The position numbers and the translations under genes were made by a program. The notes under the pieces are model-generated. The model did no database searches and was not told where the DNA came from. It saw only the letters and a list, made by a program, of their open reading frames with translations. DNA of 9,470 nucleotides from Geobacter sp. UBA5608 (GTDB lineage: Bacteria > Desulfobacterota > Desulfuromonadia > Geobacterales > Pseudopelobacteraceae): NCBI GenBank assembly GCA_002424705.1, contig DIKW01000031.1:1-9470 (forward strand). The letters are read 5' to 3'. This document shows positions 1-6,839 of the stretch, piece by piece. The stretch's first letter is position 1, and each line of letters starts with the position of its first letter.

Positions 1-746
1 TTGTTGTCGATGGCAAAGGCCCCCACCGCCTCACCCTTGACCACAATCGGGCAGACGATGAAATTGCGGGAACGAAAGACCTCAATCGTGTCATAGGGCG
101 GCAGCAGGTGGTAATCCGCGCCGTAGCGGCTGATATCGTCGATCAGGTACGGCTTGCGCTCCTGAATAACCTTGTAAAAGACACCGATACTGGGTTCAAT
201 CGGCAAAATCAGATCTGCCACCGCTGCGGTGTTGCTGCCGGCAGTGGTCACAAAGCGCAGCTCTTTATTCCCGCGGGTCGCCATCAGAATATTGACCCGC
301 TCGTAGCCCAGCACCTTGTGCAGGCCTTCAGCGCACAGCATCAAGACCTCTTCCAGATTGAGCGAGGTCTGGATACGGCTGCTGATCTGGTGAAAATTCT
401 TGATGTTGGTATTGAGCACCACAAACCGGTGCTCAAAGATCTCCTTCTGGGAGGCCACCTCCTGATGCAGGCTATCCAGCTCAATGGCGCGATGGCGCAG
501 CTCATCTCCGTTTTTACCGATCAGGTATCCCAGTGTGGCCAGCACAAAAGCGGTGCCAATGCCCATATAGACATACAACAGACGTTGCTGTCCGTCACGG
601 GTGATATCGTGCAGAAACTGCGCAACCAGTGGCTCCCCAGGGTCATAGAAGAAAACCAGGCGCAGCAGTGCCCAGCCCAGTGGGGCGCCAATTCCCAGAA
701 AAAAACCGAGCACCGAATATTTTTTGCAGTGACTGCATTGTTTCAT
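1..746 (-). CDS. Membrane-anchored GAF-domain signalling protein, C-terminus cut by window edge
   Basis: The minus-strand frame is open from an ATG at 746 to the left edge and gives 248 residues of an incomplete protein. A GGGGGA Shine-Dalgarno lies just upstream of the ATG. The N-terminus carries C4-x-x-C7, then two hydrophobic segments (about residues 11-34 and 55-76) separated by a short, probably periplasmic loop. A charged helical linker follows (about 78-115, likely coiled coil). A GAF domain starts near residue 125 and continues to the edge; its late strands include the typical VKGEAVGAFAIDN stretch. GAF domains bind small ligands or act as dimer sensors, usually ahead of a diguanylate cyclase, HD-GYP, histidine kinase or sigma-54 activator output. 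That output lies outside the window, so the enzymatic role is unknown. It follows the PilZ gene by 18 bases and is probably co-transcribed with it, which makes a c-di-GMP output plausible but unproven. Confidence 0.8.
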   Translation of the reverse strand, partial: MKQCSHCKKYSVLGFFLGIGAPLGWALLRLVFFYDPGEPLVAQFLHDITRDGQQRLLYVYMGIGTAFVLATLGYLIGKNGDELRHRAIELDSLHQEVASQKEIFEHRFVVLNTNIKNFHQISSRIQTSLNLEEVLMLCAEGLHKVLGYERVNILMATRGNKELRFVTTAGSNTAAVADLILPIEPSIGVFYKVIQERKPYLIDDISRYGADYHLLPPYDTIEVFRSRNFIVCPIVVKGEAVGAFAIDN

Positions 747-764
747 TGCTGTCCCCCAGCGAGG

Positions 765-1139
765 TCAGTGGTGGGAAGAGATGTTCTCTTCAATGCTGCT
801 GTAGATCTCCTCCATCACCTTATCGGGATCAGCCATGTTGTAGGCGATGATGTTCTTGAGGTGGGTATAGGAATCAAGGTCCACCTTCTCGAAATGAAAA
901 CCGATGCCGGTTTCGGTCAGGCGTGCGACGCGACCGCTGAAAACGACCCGCAGCTCCGGATCGGTACCGGCCAGGGTGATCATGATCTCCACGGCCTCAC
1001 CCTCGGGTAGCCGTTCCGAGGTTTCCACAAACAGACCATTCATGGAGAGGTTGGCCACCGCGCCTTGAAAACTGCGGCTGCCGGCGGTGACCGTGGCAAC
1101 GACATGGAACGGTACCCGTGAAAATTTGCGCATGCTCAT
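765..1139 (-). CDS. PilZ-domain cyclic-di-GMP-binding protein
   Basis: A 124-residue protein that consists essentially of one PilZ domain. Both halves of the c-di-GMP site are present: R4-K-F-S-R8 (the RxxxR motif) and N30-L-S-M-N-G35 (the [D/N]xSxxG motif), so it should be competent for ligand binding. The C-terminal tail of about 25 residues is acidic and helical and ends in SSHH. I chose the ATG at 1139 because GAGGTGA lies 5 bases upstream; a GTG at 1148 in the same frame falls inside that Shine-Dalgarno and is unlikely to be used. PilZ proteins of this size act as c-di-GMP receptors that control motility, exopolysaccharide or, in some bacteria, transcription and development. It lies between fba (29 bases upstream) and the GAF-domain gene (18 bases downstream) on the same strand. 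The partner cannot be deduced. Confidence 0.88.
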   Translation of the reverse strand: MSMRKFSRVPFHVVATVTAGSRSFQGAVANLSMNGLFVETSERLPEGEAVEIMITLAGTDPELRVVFSGRVARLTETGIGFHFEKVDLDSYTHLKNIIAYNMADPDKVMEEIYSSIEENISSHH

Positions 1140-1144
1140 GGCGA

Positions 1145-1151
1145 TCACCTC
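1145..1151 (-). promoter_or_regulatory. Ribosome binding site deciding the PilZ start
   Basis: On the minus strand GAGGTGA is followed by five bases (TCGCC) and ATG at 1139. The alternative GTG start (1148-1146) is part of this motif, so the motif favours the ATG. Confidence 0.7.
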
Positions 1152-1168
1152 ACAGAGCGTCTAAACAG

Positions 1169-2146
1169 CTAGGCTTTGCCAGCCGAACCGAGCACTGTCT
1201 CGTTCTTATGCTTGATCAACTTGACCAGCTCCTTGCGGGCCTCCCCCAGATACTTGCGCGGATCAAATTCCTTGGGGTCTTTGGCAAAGTATTCACGCAC
1301 CTTGGCAGTCACCGCCAAACGGCCGTCGGAATCGATATTGATCTTGCAGACAGCAGAGGCTGCAGCCTGACGCAGCTGCTCCTCGGGCACCCCCACGGCG
1401 CCTTCCAACTTGCCACCGTTCTGGTTGATCAGATCGACATACTCAGGCACTACCGAGGAGGCGCCGTGCAGCACGATCGGAAAGCCGGGGATCCGCTTTT
1501 CGCATTCGGAAAGGATGTCGAAACGCAATGGCGGTACCGGCTGGCCGGCTTTAAACTTGTAGGCGCCATGGCTGGTACCGATCGAGATGGCCAGCGAATC
1601 AACGCCGGTCTTCTTGACAAAATCCTCCACCTCTTCCGGCTTGGTGTAGGTGGAATGCTCGGCCGAAACCTCGTCCTCGATGCCGGCTAAAACTCCCAGC
1701 TCACCCTCCACGCTCACGCCGAACTGATGGGCGTACTCCACCACCTGCTTGCAGAGCGCCACATTTTCCTTGTAGGGCAGGTGTGAGCCGTCGATCATCA
1801 CCGACGAAAAGCCGCTATCCACGCAGGACTTGCACAGCTCGAAGGAATCGCCGTGGTCCAGATGCAGACAGATCGGGATATTTGAGCCCATCTCACGGGC
1901 CATCTGTACGGCACCCATCGCCATGTAGCGCAGCATGGTCTCGTTGGCGTAACTGCGGGCCCCTTTGGAAACCTGGATGATCACCGGCGAGTTGGTCTCG
2001 ACACAACCGGTAATGATGGCCTGCAGCTGTTCGAGGTTATTAAAGTTATAGGCCGGAATGGCGTACTTGCCAGCCATGGCCTTGGCAAACATCTCCTTGG
2101 TGTTAACCAGTCCCAACTCACTGTAGTGCACCTGCTTATTCTGCAT
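1169..2146 (-). CDS. fba: Class II (IIB) fructose-bisphosphate aldolase
   Basis: Cytosolic zinc enzyme that reversibly cleaves fructose-1,6-bisphosphate to dihydroxyacetone phosphate and glyceraldehyde-3-phosphate, for glycolysis or gluconeogenesis. The 325-residue product has the class II signatures: HLDHG at 95-99 (catalytic Asp97 and zinc ligand His98), VIDG-type segment with DGSHLPYKEN at 119-128, VEGELG at 146-151, zinc-ligand His193 in TSHGAY and His227 in VLHGAS. The phosphate-binding KINIDSD is at 268-274. The insert around GAVGVPEEQL (249-258) and the C-terminal VLGSA resemble the Helicobacter-type class IIB branch rather than the longer enterobacterial class IIA form. The ATG at 2146 has a strong AGGAGGA Shine-Dalgarno five bases upstream. 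It heads the leftward cluster with the PilZ and GAF genes and is divergent from selU. Confidence 0.96.
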   Translation of the reverse strand: MQNKQVHYSELGLVNTKEMFAKAMAGKYAIPAYNFNNLEQLQAIITGCVETNSPVIIQVSKGARSYANETMLRYMAMGAVQMAREMGSNIPICLHLDHGDSFELCKSCVDSGFSSVMIDGSHLPYKENVALCKQVVEYAHQFGVSVEGELGVLAGIEDEVSAEHSTYTKPEEVEDFVKKTGVDSLAISIGTSHGAYKFKAGQPVPPLRFDILSECEKRIPGFPIVLHGASSVVPEYVDLINQNGGKLEGAVGVPEEQLRQAAASAVCKINIDSDGRLAVTAKVREYFAKDPKEFDPRKYLGEARKELVKLIKHKNETVLGSAGKA

Positions 2147-2192
2147 GGCTTCCTCCTGGGGTTAGTGATCAGCTAAAAAGGTCTGAGCAACC

Positions 2193-2223
2193 TTGCAAAC
2201 CAAAGAAAAAGAGTGTTTATATG
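2193..2223 (+). promoter_or_regulatory. Candidate sigma-70 promoter for selU
   Basis: TTGCAA at 2193-2198 is followed by either TTTATA at 2216-2221 (17-base spacer) or TATATG at 2218-2223 (19-base spacer). Both elements are imperfect. If real, its -10 overlaps the fba -10 on the opposite strand, so the two promoters would compete for polymerase. Confidence 0.3.
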
Positions 2224-2243
2224 TAGCATCGAATCCCCTGCAA
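2216..2243 (-). promoter_or_regulatory. Candidate sigma-70 promoter for fba
   Basis: Read on the minus strand, TTGCAG (2243-2238) is followed by 16 bases and TATAAA (2221-2216), about 70 bases before the fba ATG. The -10 matches the consensus at five of six positions but the -35 at only three. A TTGACC lies further upstream (2254-2249) but is too far from the -10. Sequence resemblance only. Confidence 0.35.
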
Positions 2244-2289
2244 GGCAAGGGTCAAGCCTTGAAAATTCCGCTTCCGGAGCGCCGTAACC

Positions 2290-3306
2290 ATGCCCCGCAC
2301 CACCCTGTTTTCACCACAGCTGCTCGACACCCACTGTATTATTGACGCCAGGACCCCACTGGAGTTTGCCGACGATCATCTGCCGGGGGCTATCAACGTA
2401 CCGATCCTGACCAACGCCGAGCGGGTGGAGATCGGCACCCTCTACAAGCAGCAGGGGCCGCAGACAGCCAGAATTCGCGGACTGGAGCTGACCTGCCACC
2501 GCTTCCCCTCGATCGTGGCCACCATCGCCGAGGCGGCCGCCGGGCGGCCGATCCTAGTCTACTGCTGGCGGGGCGGCCTGCGCAGCGAATCAATCGCCCT
2601 ACTGCTGGAGATGAGCGGTCTACCGGTGGCTAAGCTGCAGGGGGGCTACAAGGCCTTTCGCCAGATCATCACCGGTTTTTTCGCATCAGTCAGCCTGCCG
2701 GTGCAGCTGGTGGTGCTGCATGGCATGACCGGCTCCGGCAAGACCGAATTCCTCAACCAGTTGCCGGCCAGTGACTGGACCGTGATCGATCTGGAGGGGC
2801 TGGCCCGCCATCGCGGCTCGGCCTTCGGCTCGCTGGGGCTCGGCGAACAGCCACCTCAGAAACGGTTTGAGACCCTGCTGTGGGACGCCTTCCGCAGGGC
2901 GCCGCTGGATCGACCGATCGTGGTGGAGGGGGAGAGCAAACGGATCGGACGGTTGACCCTGCCCGGCAATCTGCATGAGGTGATGGCGGAGAGTACCAAG
3001 ATCTGGTGTGAGGTATCCGTGGCGACCCGTGTCAAACGGCTGGCTGCGGAGTATGCCCGCCAGGCCTACCAGCAACCGATGGCCGATGCGTTGGAGCGGA
3101 TCAAGAAAAAACTAGGCGGTGATCATTACACTGATCTGCAGCAACGGCTTGAGGCGTGGGATGTGGAGGGGCTGGCCCGGGGGCTGATCGAACAGTACTA
3201 CGACAAGCTCTATTACCGCGTTAGAAAATGGGAGCCCCAGGCCACCATCAGCCTGGAAGACTATGCGGCAGCTGCAGTCACCCTGAAGGAGGCCTGTGAA
3301 GGCTAG
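2290..3306 (+). CDS. selU: tRNA 2-selenouridine synthase (SelU/MnmH)
   Basis: Replaces the sulfur of 2-thiouridine at wobble position 34 in tRNA-Lys, -Glu and -Gln with selenium, using selenophosphate and passing through a geranylated intermediate. The 338-residue product has the two-domain family layout. An N-terminal rhodanese domain (about 1-130) carries the active-site Cys92 in YCWRGGLRSES. A P-loop domain follows, with Walker A GMTGSGKT at 145-152. Length is close to that of known members (about 350-370). GGAG at 2276-2279 lies ten bases before the ATG. It is the only rightward gene between two leftward blocks, and its TAG overlaps the stop of gluQ. Its presence implies that the host makes selenophosphate (SelD) and the 2-thiouridine substrate elsewhere. 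Both key motifs are intact, so it is probably functional. Confidence 0.96.
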   Translation: MPRTTLFSPQLLDTHCIIDARTPLEFADDHLPGAINVPILTNAERVEIGTLYKQQGPQTARIRGLELTCHRFPSIVATIAEAAAGRPILVYCWRGGLRSESIALLLEMSGLPVAKLQGGYKAFRQIITGFFASVSLPVQLVVLHGMTGSGKTEFLNQLPASDWTVIDLEGLARHRGSAFGSLGLGEQPPQKRFETLLWDAFRRAPLDRPIVVEGESKRIGRLTLPGNLHEVMAESTKIWCEVSVATRVKRLAAEYARQAYQQPMADALERIKKKLGGDHYTDLQQRLEAWDVEGLARGLIEQYYDKLYYRVRKWEPQATISLEDYAAAAVTLKEACEG

Positions 3307-4190
3307 CCCGGCCCAGACAGGAGTTCGGGCCTGAAGACGGTTGCTGCCCAGTTCAGCAGTTCGCTGCACGTCCCGCCCTGCTGTTCAGGCGGGGCGTCAA
3401 GACCAAGAAAACCAAGCGCCCAGGCCAGCAGCCGATCTTCTCGGCCGGCCACCCGGCCGTCGGCCAGCGACACGCTGTTGTCCCGCTTGCTGAGCTTGGC
3501 GCCGTCGGGTCCGGTCACCAACGGCAGATGGCAATATTGGGGAAGTGGCCAGCCCAACAGGTGATGCAGCAGCGCCTGACGCGGCGTGGAATCCAGCAGG
3601 TCATCCCCCCGCACCACCTGATTGACACCAGTCAGGTGGTCGTCCACCACCACCGCCAGTTGATAGGCAAAGAACCCTTCCACCCGCTTGATCACAAAAT
3701 CGCCGCTGGTTGCAAAATTATGAATCATAACGCCATGCCGCAGGTCGTCAAAGCTGACGGTTCTGCCCTCAGTGCGTAGGCGCCAGGCCCGCGGAGCTCG
3801 TCCGCCATACAGGCCGCCGCGACAGGTGCCGGGATAGGGGACCTCCTCACCAGGATGGGGCGCTGAAGCAGAACGGGCAATCTCGGCCCGTGAACAGCCG
3901 CAGGGGTAGACATACCCTGCCGTGCGCAACTGCTCAAACGCCGCGGCATAGGCAGCCGTGTTGTCGCTCTGGCGTGTAATCGCGCCATCCCACGCCAGCC
4001 CGAAGCGTTCAAGTGTCCGCAGGATGTCGTCCTCAAACTGCTGTCGACAACGGTCCCGATCCAGATCATCGATCCGCAGCAGCCAACGGCCGCCACTGCT
4101 TTTGGCCATCAGCCAGCTGCCGACGGCCGCCACCAGCGAACCGGTGTGCAGTGGCCCGGTGGGCGACGGCGCAAAACGACCAACAACCAT
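3303..4190 (-). CDS. gluQ: Glutamyl-Q tRNA(Asp) synthetase
   Basis: A stand-alone paralogue of the glutamyl-tRNA synthetase catalytic domain that activates glutamate without tRNA and attaches it to queuosine at position 34 of tRNA-Asp. The 295-residue product is the usual length and lacks the anticodon-binding domain. Visible motifs are PSPTGPLHTGS with the HIGH-equivalent HTGS at 15-18, the zinc site C97-x-C99, Y119 and C123, and the KMSKS-equivalent KLSKR at 232-236. The start is the ATG at 4190, whose A is shared with the TGA stop of the upstream nucleotidyltransferase (TGATG), so translation is probably coupled. GGGAGAGG lies seven bases upstream. A TTG one codon earlier is less likely. 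It is the last gene of the leftward operon and meets selU tail to tail. Its function presumes queuosine synthesis in the host. Confidence 0.96.
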   Translation of the reverse strand: MVVGRFAPSPTGPLHTGSLVAAVGSWLMAKSSGGRWLLRIDDLDRDRCRQQFEDDILRTLERFGLAWDGAITRQSDNTAAYAAAFEQLRTAGYVYPCGCSRAEIARSASAPHPGEEVPYPGTCRGGLYGGRAPRAWRLRTEGRTVSFDDLRHGVMIHNFATSGDFVIKRVEGFFAYQLAVVVDDHLTGVNQVVRGDDLLDSTPRQALLHHLLGWPLPQYCHLPLVTGPDGAKLSKRDNSVSLADGRVAGREDRLLAWALGFLGLDAPPEQQGGTCSELLNWAATVFRPELLSGPG

Positions 4191-6835
4191 CAAAGGGCCT
4201 CTCCCGCAACCAGACGCTTGGCCAGCGTCAGCTCCTCGTCCTTGGAGGCCACCTCACCGTCCAGCCGGGCTGCCAGCAATCGCTCCTTGATCCTGCGGAT
4301 AGCCGGGCCGCGAGGCACCCCCAGGGCCTGCAACTCGGTACCGGACAGCTGTATCTTGACGGCGCTTAAACGGGTGAGATAGAGCGAGACCAGCCGTCGC
4401 AACTCTTCACGGCCGCTGCGGGCCAGACCGTACAGGAGCAATTCCAGCGGTACGCCATGCAGCCAGGCGTACAGCTGACTGTTGGCAACCTGCTGTCCCC
4501 GGGTCACGGTCTGACGCATGGTCTGCAGCCGCCGCAGGGCCCGGTGACGATGGCCAAACAACCGTTCCATCAGTCGCGCCGGCATAGCCAGCCGCTGGCA
4601 GGTCTCCAGATAGCGAGGCGAATCCAGCCGGTCAGTCAACGCCAGCAACCAGACCGCCCACGGTTCGATCGGCTGATCGAGATACAACAGCTGGTACCAG
4701 GCCAATACCCGTTCCAGTTCGGCGAACAGCTGTTCACTGTCGGGCCCGAACCGCAGGCCAGGATGGATACAGGCCAAGAGCCCCAGCTGCGCCATGCGGG
4801 CCACCGCCGGAGCCGGTTCCTGTTCCTTGAAGATATGGATCAGTTCACCCAACAGCCGTTTGCCCCCCACCCGTTCCACAAGACCGGCCCGCACGGCTGA
4901 ACGCAGCAGCCCCTCGGTATGGGGGTCCAGCTGAAATCCCAGGCGTTGTTCAAAACGCACCGCCCGGAAGGCCCGCGTGGGGTCTTCAACAAAGGAAAGA
5001 TTGTGCAGCACCCGAATCTGGCGTTCCTGCAGGTCCTTCTGACCGTTGAAAAAGTCAACCAGCCGACCAAACCGCCCGTGGTTGAGGCACAAGGCCAGGG
5101 TGTTGATGGTGAAATCACGCCGGTACAGATCGTGACGCAGCGAGGCCCGCTCCACCGTGGGCAATACGCCGGGCGATTCGTAGTATTCCAGGCGAGTGCT
5201 GGCCACATCAAGCTTACGGCCATCGGGAAAGACCAGCACCGCCGTGCCGAAGGCCTCGTGGGGCCGTACCCGGCAGCCGTGCAGACTGCCCAAGGTCTCG
5301 GCAAAGAAGATACCGTCCCCTTCAACCGTGACATCAATATCCAGATTGGGGACCGCCAGCAGCAGGTCACGCACAAAGCCACCCACGGCATACACACTCA
5401 GCCCCAGTTCGTCCCCGGCCTGGCCCACTAATTCCAGCAGTTGCAAGGCCTCTGCCGGCAGACGGTGGGGCAGTAAACTAGCTATGTCGCGCTCTTTGGG
5501 TTCTGGCGACAACTGGTCCAGATCGTAGAGCGTGTCCCCTTCGCCACTGCTGCCATGCAGGTGCCGCAAAAGGTCGGTGCGGGTGACCACCCCCACCAGC
5601 TGATCCTGTTCAAATACCGGCACAAAACGGCGGTCGCCCCCCACCATGTGATCCATCAGGGCATGCAAGGGGGTTTCCGGCGTGGCGCGCAGGATGGCGG
5701 TGTGCATCACCTCAGTCACCGGTCGGTCGCCCAGCCCATGGTAGACCGTCTTCTCAGCCAGCTTGCGGGTGATGATCCCCAGCACCTGCCCCTGCTGCAC
5801 CACCGGCATGGCGCTGTAGTTGTAGCGCACCAGCAGGTCACGTGCCTCCTGTACCGTCGCGACAGCCTCCACGGTCTGCACCGGTGACGACATAACCTGT
5901 CCCACCGTGCGTCGAGGACGCACTGCCAGCAGAAGATTACGATCAAGCCGTTCCAGTACCGAGTGCAGCGCCTCACCTTTTACCGTGGCTGAAGCGGCCG
6001 AGGCGTGGCCACCGCCGCCAAATCCACGTAGCAGTTCGCCCACATCCACCTCCGGCACCCGGCTACGGGCCACCAGGTGGACCCGGTCGGCCATGGCCAC
6101 CGCCAGCAGCAGCACATCCAGGTTTTCCATGTCGCGCATCATGTGGGCCAGACCGGCAACATCACCCACGTACCATGGTCGGCTGGCGTGGGCCACCGAC
6201 AACCGCACACCAGCCACCTCACTGGTCTTGAGTGAGGCCAGCAGATCATGCAGCAGCTTGACCTGCTCGGTGGTCAGCTCGGGGGACAAGATCTCATCGG
6301 CCAGATGCAGTCGGGCGCCCCGCTCCAGCAGCCAGGCCGCAGCACGGTAGTCCTCCGGGGTAGTGGTGGGAAACAGCAGATGTCCGGTATCTTCGTGGAT
6401 GCCCAGCAGCAGCAGCGTCGCCTCGGCCGGGGTCGGTTCGATTCCGCGTTCTTTGAGCAGGCCCGTCAGGATGGTAGCGGTGGCGCCGCAGGAACGCACC
6501 ACACCGTCAGTATAGGGCACACTGTCAGGGGTGGTCGGATGATGGTCGTAACAATGCAGTTCCAGGCCGGGGCGGTCGATCAATTCGGCAAAGGGGCCGA
6601 TACGGGAGGCTTGCTGGCAATCAACGATGATCAGGCGGGTGACGCGGGCGAGATCGACATCCTTGACCCGCACCAATGGCGGCAGCAGGTCAGGGTGGTG
6701 CTGACAGAAGTCCCGCAGGTTTTTTTCCTGTGAACCGGGAAAACACAGTTGGGCAGCAGGGTACAGCCGGGCGGCGGCCGCCAGGGAGCCCAGACAATCG
6801 AAGTCGGCATTGACGTGGCTGACTATCAGATCCAA
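4190..6835 (-). CDS. cca: DHH-CBS-tRNA nucleotidyltransferase fusion (CCA- or A-adding enzyme)
   Basis: An 881-residue fusion; residue numbers are from the TTG start. An N-terminal DHH phosphoesterase domain shows H7, D11 and D13 (HVNADFD), D72 (VDCQ), D97-H98-H99 and D149 (HEDTG). A DHHA1-type GGGGH follows at 273-277, then a CBS pair at about 305-430. A class II polymerase-beta-like nucleotidyltransferase has GGFVRD at 485-490, catalytic D499 and D501 in LDIDV, DFTINTLA at 574-581 and EDPTRAFR at 617-624. It adds terminal nucleotides to the tRNA 3' end. In Aquifex and Geobacter-type bacteria, proteins of this architecture work as A-adding enzymes beside a separate CC-adding enzyme, so A-adding is a reasonable but unproven specificity. 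The DHH domain, with all metal ligands kept, suggests an added phosphoesterase activity, and the CBS pair suggests adenine-nucleotide sensing. An ATG at 6877 would add 14 residues that overlap galE and do not resemble the family. Confidence 0.9.
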   Translation of the reverse strand: MDLIVSHVNADFDCLGSLAAAARLYPAAQLCFPGSQEKNLRDFCQHHPDLLPPLVRVKDVDLARVTRLIIVDCQQASRIGPFAELIDRPGLELHCYDHHPTTPDSVPYTDGVVRSCGATATILTGLLKERGIEPTPAEATLLLLGIHEDTGHLLFPTTTPEDYRAAAWLLERGARLHLADEILSPELTTEQVKLLHDLLASLKTSEVAGVRLSVAHASRPWYVGDVAGLAHMMRDMENLDVLLLAVAMADRVHLVARSRVPEVDVGELLRGFGGGGHASAASATVKGEALHSVLERLDRNLLLAVRPRRTVGQVMSSPVQTVEAVATVQEARDLLVRYNYSAMPVVQQGQVLGIITRKLAEKTVYHGLGDRPVTEVMHTAILRATPETPLHALMDHMVGGDRRFVPVFEQDQLVGVVTRTDLLRHLHGSSGEGDTLYDLDQLSPEPKERDIASLLPHRLPAEALQLLELVGQAGDELGLSVYAVGGFVRDLLLAVPNLDIDVTVEGDGIFFAETLGSLHGCRVRPHEAFGTAVLVFPDGRKLDVASTRLEYYESPGVLPTVERASLRHDLYRRDFTINTLALCLNHGRFGRLVDFFNGQKDLQERQIRVLHNLSFVEDPTRAFRAVRFEQRLGFQLDPHTEGLLRSAVRAGLVERVGGKRLLGELIHIFKEQEPAPAVARMAQLGLLACIHPGLRFGPDSEQLFAELERVLAWYQLLYLDQPIEPWAVWLLALTDRLDSPRYLETCQRLAMPARLMERLFGHRHRALRRLQTMRQTVTRGQQVANSQLYAWLHGVPLELLLYGLARSGREELRRLVSLYLTRLSAVKIQLSGTELQALGVPRGPAIRRIKERLLAARLDGEVASKDEELTLAKRLVAGEAL

Positions 6836-6839
6836 GCGC

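Larger units (their letters stand above)
2147..2289. other. Divergent intergenic region fba / selU
   Basis: 143 bases between the two start codons. It is AT-richer than its surroundings and holds candidate promoters in both directions whose -10 regions coincide near 2216-2223. It also has an inverted repeat, CAAGGC (2241-2246) and GCCTTG (2256-2261), separated by nine bases, just upstream of the fba -35 candidate. No RNA gene or small ORF is evident. Confidence 0.6.

Noticed and set aside
108..1010. Long open frame of 300 codons on the plus strand
   Set aside because: It lies antisense to the GAF and PilZ genes, both of which have recognisable domains and ribosome binding sites; its translation has no recognisable motif.
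2528..2553. GC-rich hairpin around GGCGGCCGCC in selU
   Set aside because: It lies within the coding rhodanese domain and is explained by Ala/Gly/Arg codons; no T-run follows.
3290..3330. Bidirectional terminator between selU and gluQ
   Set aside because: I found no stem-loop with a T-run at the junction, and the genes overlap by four bases.
4191..4193. TTG start for gluQ
   Set aside because: The next codon is ATG, gives the usual family N-terminus, and forms the coupled TGATG junction.
6100..6420. Short CAG/CTG runs
   Set aside because: They are Leu-Leu and Gln-poor codon runs in the nucleotidyltransferase gene, too short to be a repeat element.
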